Positions 44,421-53,124 of a stretch of 64,000 nucleotides of DNA are shown piece by piece. A model generated the notes under the pieces. That model saw only the letters and a program-made list of their open reading frames with translations, made no database searches and was not told the DNA's origin. This DNA comes from Anatilimnocola aggregata. GTDB lineage: Bacteria; Planctomycetota; Planctomycetia; Pirellulales; Pirellulaceae. A program made the position numbers and the translations under genes. The number at the start of each line of letters is the position of its first letter. Position 1 is the first letter of the stretch. The stretch spans positions 1,736,001-1,800,000 of the forward strand of contig NZ_CP036274.1 of the NCBI RefSeq assembly GCF_007747655.1. The letters run 5' to 3'.

Positions 44421-45406
44421 ATGACCATCGTCCTCCGCGAGTACACTGCCGACGATTGGCCAGCTGTTTGCCAAGTGCACGACGCGGCTCGGGTGCAGGA
44501 ACTGGCTGCGGGGGGGTTGACCCGCGAGCTTTCCGCCCCATGCTGGAAGTTGCCGAAGCGGACGAGTTCTTTGTTTCCGAAACGCTGGTCGCGTGTATCG
44601 CCGAGGTCGTCGTCGGCTTCGTCTCGTGGAACGAGCCGTACATCACCTGGCTTTATGTCGATCCGCGGCAACAGCGCTGCGGCATCGGTCGCCAATTGCT
44701 GCAGGCTGCGCTCCAGCGCATCGGGGGCGAAGCCTGGACCACAACCATTGCCGGTAACGAACCGGCACAAGCGCTGTATCTCTCGCTGGGCATGAAAGTT
44801 GTCAAAACCATGCCGAGTGAAATCGAAGGTTATCCTTGCATAGGCGTCCGCCTCGCCCTCCCCACAAGCCGCATGCGCGATCACGCGGCGCGACGAAAGC
44901 CCGACGCCGTCGATCCTGAACGGATCGCCAATCGGCAAATCGACGAGGTGCGCATTGCGGGATTAATCCGTGCCGCATTCCATGGCGTCACACTCGGCAA
45001 CGGCATCGGCCTGTGGGAAGCCCAAGGGATCGATGATTATGCCGACGATAAGCAGGTCGCAGCCTATCGCGCGCAGGACGAAAAGGAGGATTGGTCGCGA
45101 ATTTCCGTAGCAGACCTCAATCGCTGTTACAGCAGCTTGAGTTTCTTCGATGCAATTGGGATGCGTTTTCATCTCCCTGCGTTCTTGCTTGCGGACCTAT
45201 CCGGCACGTTCACGAGTATGGATATTCTGTTTACGCTGACCAACCGCGATGCTTACACAACTTCACGTTTCGTCGAGCTATCGCCGCAGCAACGAGAAGC
45301 CGTGCGGCAGTTTCTCCTTCTGCGGTTGGCCGACCCAAGGCAGTGGTTTAACCACAAATCGCTTGAGGATGCGCTGGAGCGCTACTGGGCAAAGTCGGAT
45401 TGCTGA
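44421..45406 (+). CDS. GNAT acetyltransferase fused to DUF6714-like domain, broken by G7 frameshift
   Basis: The gene begins at ATG 44421 (M-T-I-V-L-R-E-Y-T-A-D-D-W-P-A-V-C) but continues in the -1 frame from a run of seven G (44510-44516). If the shift is corrected by one G, the protein is about 328 residues: a GNAT domain with A-C-I-A-E-V-V-V-G-F-V, W-L-Y-V-D-P and the acetyl-CoA loop Q-R-C-G-I-G-R-Q-L-L, then a C-terminal part (about 150-328) resembling DUF6714 (W-E-A-Q-G-I-D-D-Y-A-D, A-Q-D-E-K-E-D-W-S). The in-phase heptamer G-GGG-GGG fits a slippery site. The frame could also be a sequencing error or true decay. Confidence 0.7.
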
Positions 45407-45495
45407 GTTTCCAACGACTACGCGACTTCAAGCTCGCCAGAGGCATAGCTGCTTCGCAATTCATGGCCGAGTAGTAGGCCTACACTGAGTAATGG

Positions 45496-45744
45496 TTATG
45501 CGCCGCTGTTGGCAACGACTTCGAGATGCCTTAGCTCTCCGAACCAATCGATCTGGCAAGCATAGGTCTTAATCGCAATCTGAGAGCCATCCGCCAGGAT
45601 CGCTTTGACAGTTCCCGAATTCGGAAGTTTCAATTCCTCAATCAACTGCTGCGGCAACACTAAGTCGCCATTGAACCCGGTGTCGATCCAAACTTGGATT
45701 TCTCGTGAATCAACCGTGCCGACGGGCCGTACTGAAACAGTCAC
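45496..45744 (-). CDS. Clan AA (retropepsin-like) aspartic protease
   Basis: An 82-residue reading from GTG 45744, with the catalytic motif D-T-G-F-N-G-D-L-V-L-P. Coding continues upstream without a stop: codons at 45780-45745 read I-I-G-A-V-D-D-F-G-R-A-L, which matches the family N-terminal strand, so the true start may be a non-standard ATA/ATT overlapping the stop of the upstream gene. Small proteins of this type have one catalytic D and would dimerise. It follows a conserved small protein in an apparent two-gene unit. Confidence 0.7.
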   Translation of the reverse strand: MTVSVRPVGTVDSREIQVWIDTGFNGDLVLPQQLIEELKLPNSGTVKAILADGSQIAIKTYACQIDWFGELRHLEVVANSGA

Positions 45745-45776
45745 CAGTGCTCGGCCAAAATCATCGACGGCGCCAA

Positions 45777-46028
45777 TTATTGAACACGCATTCCAAAATG
45801 CAACGCCGCCTTATGCCCCACGCGCATTGCATGGGCTAACCGATCGGGATAGGAGCGGCGAGCGGCACCGATCGCTTCGCTGATGGTCTTGCCCAGGAAG
45901 TAATCGCCAGAATCTGGCTCGATCGCAACAACCTCGTTCGCATGATCGGGCTCGAGAATTGACCTCAGCCGCGTGTCGTACAGTTCCTCCGCCCTTTGGA
46001 CGAAGGCCTCGAAATCAGCTTCTGGCAT
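45777..46028 (-). CDS. Small protein paired with aspartic protease
   Basis: An 83-residue protein starting M-P-E-A-D-F-E-A-F-V-Q-R-A-E-E-L-Y, with D-Y-F-L-G-K-T-I-S-E-A-I-G-A-A-R and R-V-G-H-K-A-A-L-H-F-G-M. Proteins with this pattern commonly precede clan AA proteases. ATG 46028 has a strong GGAGGAG site; the frame continues upstream without support. Its stop abuts the likely start of the protease. Possibly a partner or regulator of the protease; no toxin-antitoxin evidence beyond the pairing. Confidence 0.65.
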   Translation of the reverse strand: MPEADFEAFVQRAEELYDTRLRSILEPDHANEVVAIEPDSGDYFLGKTISEAIGAARRSYPDRLAHAMRVGHKAALHFGMRVQ

Positions 46029-46089
46029 CACGTGTCTCCTCCCGATCAACTTAGTCGGCACACGCCTGGGCGCTCAATCGGTGCCACAC

Positions 46090-47466
46090 TCACTTCGCCA
46101 GCGACACGCACACAATCTCTTCATCGTTCCGCGCGTAAACACTGCGGTTGGCGAATGCGGGATGGCTCCAGACCACTTCGCGGCCAAAGGCTTCGGAGGT
46201 GGGCTTTAAGACGTGAAATCGGCTGATCTCTTCATAAGCTTCGCGATTGAGGTTCGCGAGAATCAGGTCACCTGTTTCGCTGAAGAGAAAGAACTTCTCT
46301 CCGTTCTTCACGACGAAGGCAGTGCCGTGGCTAGCGCGGCGGTCGCCGGTCGTGGGCTTAAAGGTTTCCCACAAGCGCTTGCCCGTTTCCAGATCGACGG
46401 CCCGGAATTGCCCGCCGCGGCAGTCAGAACCGAAGACCACGCCTTTGTCGACGTGTACGGTGCTGTTGCACACGTAGACCGCCGTCTTATTGTCGCCGAT
46501 CCAAACTTCCTGCACTGCAGGTTTCGTCTGATCGAGTTTCCAGACGCCGCCGATATCGCCAATGCTGCTGGCGTAGAGGTAGTCTCCCGACTTGACCGGT
46601 GCTGCGACCGACATGCCGTACTGCGGCGCCAGCGGTTCGCTCCAATAAACATCGCCATTCTCCGGATTCAAACTGTTGAGCGACTCGGGATGCCAAATGA
46701 GCAATTGCTTAGTTCCCCCTGCAGTGATCATCGTCGGCGGGCAATAGCCGGCATCGGGCGCGGAGAGCGCCTTCCACAATTCCTTGCCGCTGTCCTTATC
46801 GAAAGCAACAACCGTTGAACCGGGGCCACCCACGAGACAGAACAGTTTGTTGCCGTCGACCAGCGGATGGCTGGTGAAGCCCCAGATCGGCGTTGGGGCC
46901 TGGTAATCCACCTTGAATTCCTTCGACCAGACTACTTTGCCGGTGGCTGCTTCCAGGCAGAAAAGATTCCCCTCGGCACCGAGCGTGTAAACCTTATCGC
47001 CATGCACGGTCGGCGTGCAGCGCGGGCCGTTGGCATACGAAATGGCATACGGGCATTCGTATTCGTGCTTCCACAGCAGGCTGCCATCATTTGCGCTCAG
47101 GCACAGGACCCGCTCGGTTCCCTTCAACTCGTTACGCGTCCCTGGATCGTTCTGTAGGGCCCCTTCCTTCCGCTGATAATCCATCACATACACGCGGTCC
47201 CCCACAACCGCAGGCCCCGCGTAGCCGCCACCAATCTTGGTGCGCCAGACCACGGGCAAGCCACTCTCGGGAAACTTCTCCACGATGCCGGTCTCGTCCC
47301 ACACATCGTTCCGCTGCGGGCCCATCCACTGCGGCCAATCTTTCGCCGGAGCACTGGCGGCCACGAAGGTGGTCGGAACGGCCGGCGACTGAGCGACCGA
47401 TGCGCTGGGCACCGAAACCGAAGTGCCGCAACCGGCCAGGCAGACGAGGGGCAAAAGCCAACGCAT
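46090..47466 (-). CDS. PQQ-type beta-propeller lipoprotein
   Basis: A 458-residue protein with a lipobox (L-V-C-L-A-G-C at about residues 7-13), an Ala/Ser/Pro linker, then W-P-Q-W-M-G-P-Q-R-N-D-V-W and repeated propeller blades such as G-S-L-L-W-K-H-E-Y, G-K-V-V-W-S-K-E-F and G-K-R-L-W-E-T-F-K. This is the PQQ-like repeat family (outer membrane protein-like, not shown to bind PQQ). ATG 47466 has GGAG about 10 nt upstream. Lies divergently from fhcB, with element B between them. Confidence 0.85.
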   Translation of the reverse strand: MRWLLPLVCLAGCGTSVSVPSASVAQSPAVPTTFVAASAPAKDWPQWMGPQRNDVWDETGIVEKFPESGLPVVWRTKIGGGYAGPAVVGDRVYVMDYQRKEGALQNDPGTRNELKGTERVLCLSANDGSLLWKHEYECPYAISYANGPRCTPTVHGDKVYTLGAEGNLFCLEAATGKVVWSKEFKVDYQAPTPIWGFTSHPLVDGNKLFCLVGGPGSTVVAFDKDSGKELWKALSAPDAGYCPPTMITAGGTKQLLIWHPESLNSLNPENGDVYWSEPLAPQYGMSVAAPVKSGDYLYASSIGDIGGVWKLDQTKPAVQEVWIGDNKTAVYVCNSTVHVDKGVVFGSDCRGGQFRAVDLETGKRLWETFKPTTGDRRASHGTAFVVKNGEKFFLFSETGDLILANLNREAYEEISRFHVLKPTSEAFGREVVWSHPAFANRSVYARNDEEIVCVSLAK

Positions 47467-47903
47467 GGTGAACAACTCCGCTGAGTTCGAGAGGTCAAGA
47501 GAAGGGGGCTACTGCGAACGCCGGCGACAGGCACCAACTTTTCAGTAGTTTCCTCATTATACGGGGCTAATGTTTTCCGGCGGGGCGCCAGCTGGCATTT
47601 TCAAGTTACCTCTTTCGCTCTGCCATAACTGCGGGCTGAGTTGAACGACTTCGAGAACGAGCTACCTGCTTGTGACTGCTTTGTGTGCAAACCGCTAAAG
47701 GGGGGTGTCCAACAATGGGGTCGATTGTTGGACAGTGGATCGCATAACTCTCGGGTTTGGCTGGGTATTGCTGTCCAACAATAGAGGTAAAAGTTGGACG
47801 TTTACGATGAAACTGAGAGTGAGATTGCGGCGCTGGACATTCAGGTGAGCCCACAATCTGTGCCGGAGGTTCTGCCAGCACGCGGAGCGTGAGGAGTACT
47901 ATA
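47467..47903. other. Divergent intergenic region holding structured element B
   Basis: 437 bases between the PQQ-propeller gene and fhcB. The stretch 47640-47816 is copy B of the paired-dyad element. The 170 bases upstream of it have no supported gene; an AT-rich run near 47548-47574 could hold a promoter. The 3' end has GAGGAG (47891-47896), the ribosome-binding site of fhcB. Confidence 0.6.
47640..47816 (+). repeat. Paired-dyad structured element, copy B
   Basis: Second copy of the element at 26872. Dyad 1 at 47707-47733 has arms GTCCAACAAT and ATTGTTGGAC (10-bp perfect, 7-nt loop). Dyad 2 at 47773-47799 has arms GTCCAAC and GTTGGAC. The 39-nt core contains AACTCTCGGGTTTG, as in copy A. 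Relative to copy A, T to C in the left arms is matched by A to G in the right arms of both dyads. The upstream flank shares GACTTCGAGAA and a poly-G run. Confidence 0.8.
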
Positions 47904-49262
47904 ATGGTCCTCGCCCCCAGGAATCGAACAACGATGGTGCCCACTCCAGCTACTGCGTCTGAATTGCCGAACATCGTGCCCGATGTTACCTGCACCGCAT
48001 GCGGCTGCCTGTGCGACGATATTGAACTGACCATTGAAGGCCAGCGGATTACCGCAGCCAAACAAGCATGCGCGCTGGGCAAATCGCGGTTCCTCAGTTT
48101 TCGAAATGAACCTCGCCCAACTTGTTTCCTTCAAGGACAGCCAGCCACGTTGGCCGCGGGCATCGAACGGGCCGCTCAGTTGCTGACAGCGGCTAAGTAT
48201 CCACTGGTCTTCGGCTTGACCGAAACCACCATCGCCGCCCAGCGCGCGGCAGTGGCGATTGCCGATTGGCTGGGCGCTGTTGTCGACGCCACCGCTGGCG
48301 ATTATCACGGAGCGAGTGGGCTGGCCTTTCCCAAGGTCGGCGAATCGACCTGCTCGCTGGGCGAAGTAAAGAACCGCGGCGACCTCATTCTTTTCTGGGG
48401 AACCGATCCCGCCGAAAGCCATCCCCGGCACTTCGAGCGTTACAGCTTGCAACCAGCAGGCCTGTTCGTGCCGCGGGGAAGAGCGGACCGGACTTGTGTC
48501 GTGATCGATGTGCGGCAGAACAAAACCGCTGAGCAGGCCGACCAGTTGATCGCTGTGAAGCCCGGCAGCGATTTCGAAGCGATTTGGACGTTGCGGGCTT
48601 TGCTCGCCGGGATTGAAGTCGATCCAGAGCAAGTCGCCACGACTACAGGCCAATCGCTTGACGTTTGGAAACAACTTCTCGCGCAGCTGAAGCGTGCCAA
48701 GTACGGTGTGATCTTCTTCGGGGCAGGCATAACTCAAACGCGCGGCCAGCATGCCAATGGCGATGCGCTGCGCGCGTTGACGCGCGACTTGAATCGGCAT
48801 ACGCGTTTCGTCTGCCGGTTGAATCGCGCTGAGTGCAATAGCTCGGGAGCAGATAACGTGGCTGCCTGGCAAACCGGATACGCGCTGGGCGTGAATCTCG
48901 CCCAGGGTTATCCACGCTTTAGTCCCGGTGAGTATACAGCTGCCGCAGTGCTCACCCGCCAAGAAGCGGATGCGGCGCTGATCGTCTCTGGCAATCCACT
49001 CGCGCAGTTGCCCTCGCCCGCGAAAGCTCACCTGGCCACAATTCCGCTGATCGCACTTCATTCCCAGTTTAATTCGACGACGCCAGCCGCAGACGTGGTC
49101 TTTAACGTTGCCACCAGCGGCATTGAAATCCCCGGCACCATGTACCGGTTCGATGACGTTCCCGTTCCTCTGCACAGCGTCTTCACCGCGACTCAGCCCA
49201 GCGATCATGAAGTGCTGCTGGCCATCGAGCAGCGCGTGAAAGAATTGAAGAAGTCAAAGTAA
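47904..49262 (+). CDS. fhcB: Formylmethanofuran dehydrogenase/formyltransferase-hydrolase subunit B
   Basis: A 452-residue protein of the molybdopterin-oxidoreductase-like FwdB/FmdB/FhcB family. The N-terminus has C30-T-A-C33-G-C35-L-C37-D-D, the conserved family cysteine cluster, then A-C-A-L-G-K-S-R-F. In bacteria, FhcB is part of the tetrahydromethanopterin C1 oxidation route at the formyl-transfer step. Planctomycetes are one bacterial group that carries these genes. ATG 47904 is preferred, with GAGGAG 8 nt upstream; 47934 is an alternative. The other fhc subunits are not in the window. Confidence 0.85.
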   Translation: MVLAPRNRTTMVPTPATASELPNIVPDVTCTACGCLCDDIELTIEGQRITAAKQACALGKSRFLSFRNEPRPTCFLQGQPATLAAGIERAAQLLTAAKYPLVFGLTETTIAAQRAAVAIADWLGAVVDATAGDYHGASGLAFPKVGESTCSLGEVKNRGDLILFWGTDPAESHPRHFERYSLQPAGLFVPRGRADRTCVVIDVRQNKTAEQADQLIAVKPGSDFEAIWTLRALLAGIEVDPEQVATTTGQSLDVWKQLLAQLKRAKYGVIFFGAGITQTRGQHANGDALRALTRDLNRHTRFVCRLNRAECNSSGADNVAAWQTGYALGVNLAQGYPRFSPGEYTAAAVLTRQEADAALIVSGNPLAQLPSPAKAHLATIPLIALHSQFNSTTPAADVVFNVATSGIEIPGTMYRFDDVPVPLHSVFTATQPSDHEVLLAIEQRVKELKKSK

Positions 49263-49274
49263 GCCGTGAACACG

Positions 49275-49292
49275 CGCCGCGCAGGTGCGGCG
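49275..49292. terminator. Hairpin between convergent fhcB and nrdR
   Basis: CGCCGC (49275-49280) and GCGGCG (49287-49292) form a 6-bp GC stem with a 6-nt loop, 13 nt after fhcB and 5 nt before the nrdR stop. No T-run. Position suggests a bidirectional terminator. Confidence 0.4.
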
Positions 49293-49296
49293 TACT

Positions 49297-49764
49297 TTAT
49301 GAGCCCTTGGCATTCTTCTTGAGAATGGGCTGCAGTTCGTCGACGAAGTCGCGAATGTCTTGAAAACGTCGATAGACGCTGGCGAAGCGGACGAAGGCCA
49401 CCTGGTCGACCGCGGCGAGCCGGGCCATGACCATTTCGCCGAGCAGATGACTATCGATTTCCGTCTCGCCGGTGGCGTAAACGTCGCTCTCGATCAGCGA
49501 CACGATCTGCTCGATCTGTTCGTCGCTGACCGGGCGTTTCCAGCAAGCTTTAGCCAGTCCCGAGCGGATTTTCTCGCGATCGAAAGGCTCGCGCACATTG
49601 TTCTTCTTCACCACCTTGATGCCCATTTCTTCCAGGCGTTCGTAGGTGGTGAAGCGTCGCTTGCAATGCAGGCATTCCCGCCGTCGGCGAATGGCAAAGC
49701 CATCCTGGCTCACGCGTGAATCGATCACGCGGTCGTTATCGACGCGGCAAAACGGACAACGCAT
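49297..49764 (-). CDS. nrdR: Transcriptional repressor NrdR
   Basis: A 155-residue NrdR, the repressor of ribonucleotide reductase genes that senses ATP/dATP. Zinc ribbon cysteines C3-x2-C6 and C31-x2-C34 with D-S-R-V-S-Q-D-G and R-R-R-R-E-C; then the ATP-cone domain (I-K-V-V-K-K-N-N-V-R-E-P-F-D-R-E-K). The C-terminus V-A-F-V-R-F-A-S-V-Y-R-R-F-Q-D is typical. Start at 49764; a longer frame to 49878 is not family-like. No nrd gene lies beside it. Confidence 0.96.
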   Translation of the reverse strand: MRCPFCRVDNDRVIDSRVSQDGFAIRRRRECLHCKRRFTTYERLEEMGIKVVKKNNVREPFDREKIRSGLAKACWKRPVSDEQIEQIVSLIESDVYATGETEIDSHLLGEMVMARLAAVDQVAFVRFASVYRRFQDIRDFVDELQPILKKNAKGS

Positions 49765-50119
49765 GTGTCGAGCGGTTCTCCGGCCAATCGTGCCGGAATC
49801 GAGGAGAAGAACACCATCTTGGTATAGCGCCAATATAGCGTGAGGCAGTGCTCCGGTCCTAGTGCTCGCTGCTGGCAACCAAGGTCGTATTGCGACATTC
49901 CATCATCGGCCGATCTTTCGCTACGTGCTAGCAAGAGTGCTGTTATTGGCCATGACCGCTTGGTTACAAGCCGCTAGAATTGGGGGACGACGATCTTCTA
50001 TCAGCGACTCGCGCTACTCTCGGTTACGTCAGCTCCAGCAAACTCTTGACTGCAATGCAATTGTAAATGGCTGGGCCGGAGCATGAGGCTCTCGTTAAGC
50101 TCGTCACGGAGGGGAACTC
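49765..50119. other. Divergent intergenic region
   Basis: 355 bases between nrdR and the CheB-CheR gene. No gene is supported. A repeated word TATAGCG (twice within 20 bases, about 49822-49842) lies about 60 nt upstream of nrdR and does not match the NrdR-box pattern well. GGAGGGG at 50108-50114 is the ribosome-binding site of the CheB-CheR gene. Confidence 0.5.
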
Positions 50120-53098
50120 ATGGCCAAACGCCAGCAGGAAAAAGAACCGGTTCCCAAGACAGGGAAAACTCCTGCCGAACAGGCTCCTGCGCGGCTAACA
50201 ATGACCGCTTCGCATGAACCCGCGTTTTATACGGTTGGGATGGGTGGCTCCGCTGGCGGACTGGAGGCCTTCGGGCAGTTCTTTGCCCACTTGCCACCCA
50301 ACACGGGCATGGCTTTTGTGCTTGTCTCGCATCTCGACCCTACCCACAAGGCTTTGCTCGCGGAGTTGCTGCAGCATTCGACGCAGATGAAGGTGACGGA
50401 AGCCGAAGACGGCATGGTCGTACGACCAAACGCCGTGTATGTCATTCCGCCCAACACTGATTTGTCGATTAAGAACGGCCGGTTGCATCTGCTCGAACCT
50501 TCGGCCCCGCGCGGCCTGCGAATGCCGATCGACTTCTTTTTTCGCCAATTGGCTGCCGATCAGCACGACAAGGCAATTGCCATCGTCCTGTCGGGGATGG
50601 GCTCGGATGGCACCTTGGGAATCAAGGCGATCAAGGAAAACTCCGGCCTGGTGCTGGTTCAAGATCCAGCTTCGGCCAAATTCGCAGCCATGCCCGAGAG
50701 TGCCCGGAACAGCGGGCGGGTCGATGTGATGGCCTCGGCTGAGGAACTTCCTGTTCGGTTGCTGCAATTCCTCGCGCGTGCTCCGGTCCCCGTGCCTGTC
50801 TCCACAGTTGTTGACGACGAGTCAAATACCGCGCTGCCGAATGTCTTTACCCTGCTGCGGTTGCAAACCGGCAACGACTTCTCGAACTACAAACCAACCA
50901 CCATTCTCCGCCGCATCGAGCGTCGGATGAACGTCCACCAACTCGATTCTCAAGCCGCCTACGTACGCTATCTGCGCGATCATCCACAGGAGGTAGACCT
51001 GCTGTACAAAGAACTGCTGATTGGTGTGACGAGCTTCTTCCGAGATCGAGGGCTATTCGACTACCTTGGGCAAACCGCCATTCCCGCACTGCTTTCATCG
51101 CGCGCCGACGATCGTCCGCTGCGCGTTTGGGTGCCGGCCTGTTCGACAGGCGAAGAAGCCTATTCGATAGCCATCACCATCAAGGAGTCGCTCGCCCGGT
51201 CGAACCTTGCGCGGCAGCCCAAGGTACAGATCTTCGCCACCGATATCGACAGCGATTCGATCTCGAAAGCCCGCCAGGGATTGTTCTCGGCCAGCATTGC
51301 CGCGGATGTCTCACCGCAGCGTCTCGAGCGCTACTTCGTCCGCGACGGGGACGGCTATCGAGTCGGCAAAGAGATTCGCGAGTTAGTGGTGTTTGCCCCG
51401 CAAAACCTGCTGGGCGATCCACCCTTCACCAAACTGGAAATAGTCTGTTGCCGGAACTTTTTCATTTATGTGAATAGCGAAATGCAGCAGAAGTTGCTCT
51501 CGCTGATGCACTACTCCCTGATTCCCCGTGGCCTGTTGATTTTGGGATCGGCCGAGAGCATCGGCAACCTTGGTCACCTGTTTGCACCGCTCGACAAAAA
51601 GTGGAAGGTCTTTCAACGTCAGGAAACTGCGCGACGGCCGATCCTCGAAATGTCTCCACTCCACGTTCCCCGGGAACCAAGCCCTGTGCCACCTGCCGAA
51701 AAGTCGCTCCCCACCTCCACCGACATTCCTTATGCGGCCCAGCGTGCGCTGCTCGACTTCTATGCGCCGCCATCGGTGGTGGTGAATTCGGAAGGCGATA
51801 TCGTCTACGTGAACGGCCGTACCGGCAGGTATCTCGAACCTTCGTCGGGCAAGGTCAACATCAACATCTTTGCCATGGCTCGTGACGGCCTGCGGGAGGA
51901 ATTAGTTCCCGCGTTTCGCAAGGCGAAAAAAGACAAAGCGACTGTTGTCGTCAGCGGCATTCAGGTGAATTGCAATGGCAGCCACATCAGTGTGAATCTG
52001 ACCATCCAGCCGTTCGTCGAACCGGCCAACTTACTTGGCACTTACTTGCTGATCTTCGAAGAGCAAGCCCCTACACCGGAGCAAAATCAAGCGCGCAAGA
52101 AGAAAGCTACTACAAAGCGTTCGACTGCAAGTGCCACCGAGTTGGAAGACCGCTTGCGGGCCACTCAAGAGTTGCTGCAAGCGACGATGGAAGAGAAAGA
52201 AGCCAATCAAGAAGAGCTGCGTTCGCTTAACGAGGAACTGCAATCGAATAACGAGGAACTGCAAAGCACCAACGAAGAGTTAACCACTTCCAAGGAAGAA
52301 CTGCAGTCCCTGAATGAAGAGATGCAATCGGTCAATGCCGAACTGCGAGACAAACTCGACGAGCAGTCGCAAACCAACAACGATATGGCGAACCTGCTCA
52401 ATGGCATTGAGATCGCCACGATCTTTCTCGACAGCCACTTGTGCGTAAAACGTTTCACGCCGAAGGCGACGCGAATCGTCAACTTCATAGCCGGTGACTT
52501 AGGACGCCCACTGCACGACCTGGTCACCAAGTTGAAGTACAACCGTCTGGTTGAGGATGCCCGCCAAGTTCTAGAAACACTGATTCCTCAAGAGGCCCAA
52601 TTGCAGGATCTCGATGGCCATTGGTACCAAATTCGAGTCCTGCCCTACCGCACGACCGACAACAAGATCGACGGTGTGGTATGCACCTTTACCGAAATTA
52701 CCACCCTCAAGCAAGCTGAGGCCGAACTTCAGGCCGCCCGGGCGCTCGCCGAAAACGTGATCGCCACGATTCGCGAACCGCTACTCATACTGGATGCCAA
52801 TCTGCGTGTGGTTTCGGCCAGTCGCTCGTTCTACTCCATTTTTCAACAGAACCGCACCGCCACCGAAGGCCGCCTGATCTTCGATTTGGGTGACCGGCAG
52901 TGGGATATTCCCGAATTAAGAAAGCTGCTGGAAACCATCCTGCCCGAGAACACCACGTTCGACGACTTTTGGGTCGAGCATGACTTTCCGCGACTGGGAC
53001 CGAGGGTCTTGCTCCTTAACGCGCGGCGCGTACTCGGCAACGACAATCAATCCGGTCTTATCCTGCTAGCCATCGAAGATGTGACCAAACCAACTTAA
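50120..53098 (+). CDS. CheB-CheR-PAS hybrid sensory protein
   Basis: A 992-residue protein. Domains: CheB methylesterase (residues about 36-220, nucleophile S44 in G-M-G-G-S-A-G-G, histidine in S-H-L-D-P-T-H, D in G-M-G-S-D-G-T-L-G), lacking a receiver domain; CheR methyltransferase (about 240-500; G-V-T-S-F-F-R-D, V-P-A-C-S-T-G-E-E-A-Y); PAS-like region (about 550-650); a heptad coiled coil rich in E-E-L-x-S-x-N-E-E-L (about 670-760); two further PAS domains (about 755-990). No kinase domain. It ends 26 nt before a PAS histidine kinase, so the pair likely works as one split receptor system; no chemoreceptors are adjacent. Confidence 0.9.
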   Translation: MAKRQQEKEPVPKTGKTPAEQAPARLTMTASHEPAFYTVGMGGSAGGLEAFGQFFAHLPPNTGMAFVLVSHLDPTHKALLAELLQHSTQMKVTEAEDGMVVRPNAVYVIPPNTDLSIKNGRLHLLEPSAPRGLRMPIDFFFRQLAADQHDKAIAIVLSGMGSDGTLGIKAIKENSGLVLVQDPASAKFAAMPESARNSGRVDVMASAEELPVRLLQFLARAPVPVPVSTVVDDESNTALPNVFTLLRLQTGNDFSNYKPTTILRRIERRMNVHQLDSQAAYVRYLRDHPQEVDLLYKELLIGVTSFFRDRGLFDYLGQTAIPALLSSRADDRPLRVWVPACSTGEEAYSIAITIKESLARSNLARQPKVQIFATDIDSDSISKARQGLFSASIAADVSPQRLERYFVRDGDGYRVGKEIRELVVFAPQNLLGDPPFTKLEIVCCRNFFIYVNSEMQQKLLSLMHYSLIPRGLLILGSAESIGNLGHLFAPLDKKWKVFQRQETARRPILEMSPLHVPREPSPVPPAEKSLPTSTDIPYAAQRALLDFYAPPSVVVNSEGDIVYVNGRTGRYLEPSSGKVNINIFAMARDGLREELVPAFRKAKKDKATVVVSGIQVNCNGSHISVNLTIQPFVEPANLLGTYLLIFEEQAPTPEQNQARKKKATTKRSTASATELEDRLRATQELLQATMEEKEANQEELRSLNEELQSNNEELQSTNEELTTSKEELQSLNEEMQSVNAELRDKLDEQSQTNNDMANLLNGIEIATIFLDSHLCVKRFTPKATRIVNFIAGDLGRPLHDLVTKLKYNRLVEDARQVLETLIPQEAQLQDLDGHWYQIRVLPYRTTDNKIDGVVCTFTEITTLKQAEAELQAARALAENVIATIREPLLILDANLRVVSASRSFYSIFQQNRTATEGRLIFDLGDRQWDIPELRKLLETILPENTTFDDFWVEHDFPRLGPRVLLLNARRVLGNDNQSGLILLAIEDVTKPT

Positions 53099-53124
53099 GG
53101 GCGTGCCCAGGCAACGGACAAACC

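Noticed and set aside
45407-45495. GTAGGCCTAC palindrome as a terminator
   Set aside because: The 10-bp palindrome has no loop, so it cannot fold as a hairpin by itself.
47841-49208. 455-residue leftward frame opposite fhcB
   Set aside because: Shadow of the conserved fhcB frame; the protein has no recognisable domain.
49822-49842. Repeated TATAGCG words as NrdR boxes
   Set aside because: They are direct repeats of 7 bases and do not match the 16-bp NrdR palindrome.
50046-50063. TTGACT followed by TAAAT upstream of the CheB-CheR gene, read as a sigma-70 promoter
   Set aside because: Spacing between the two boxes is too short (about 12 nt) for a -35/-10 pair.
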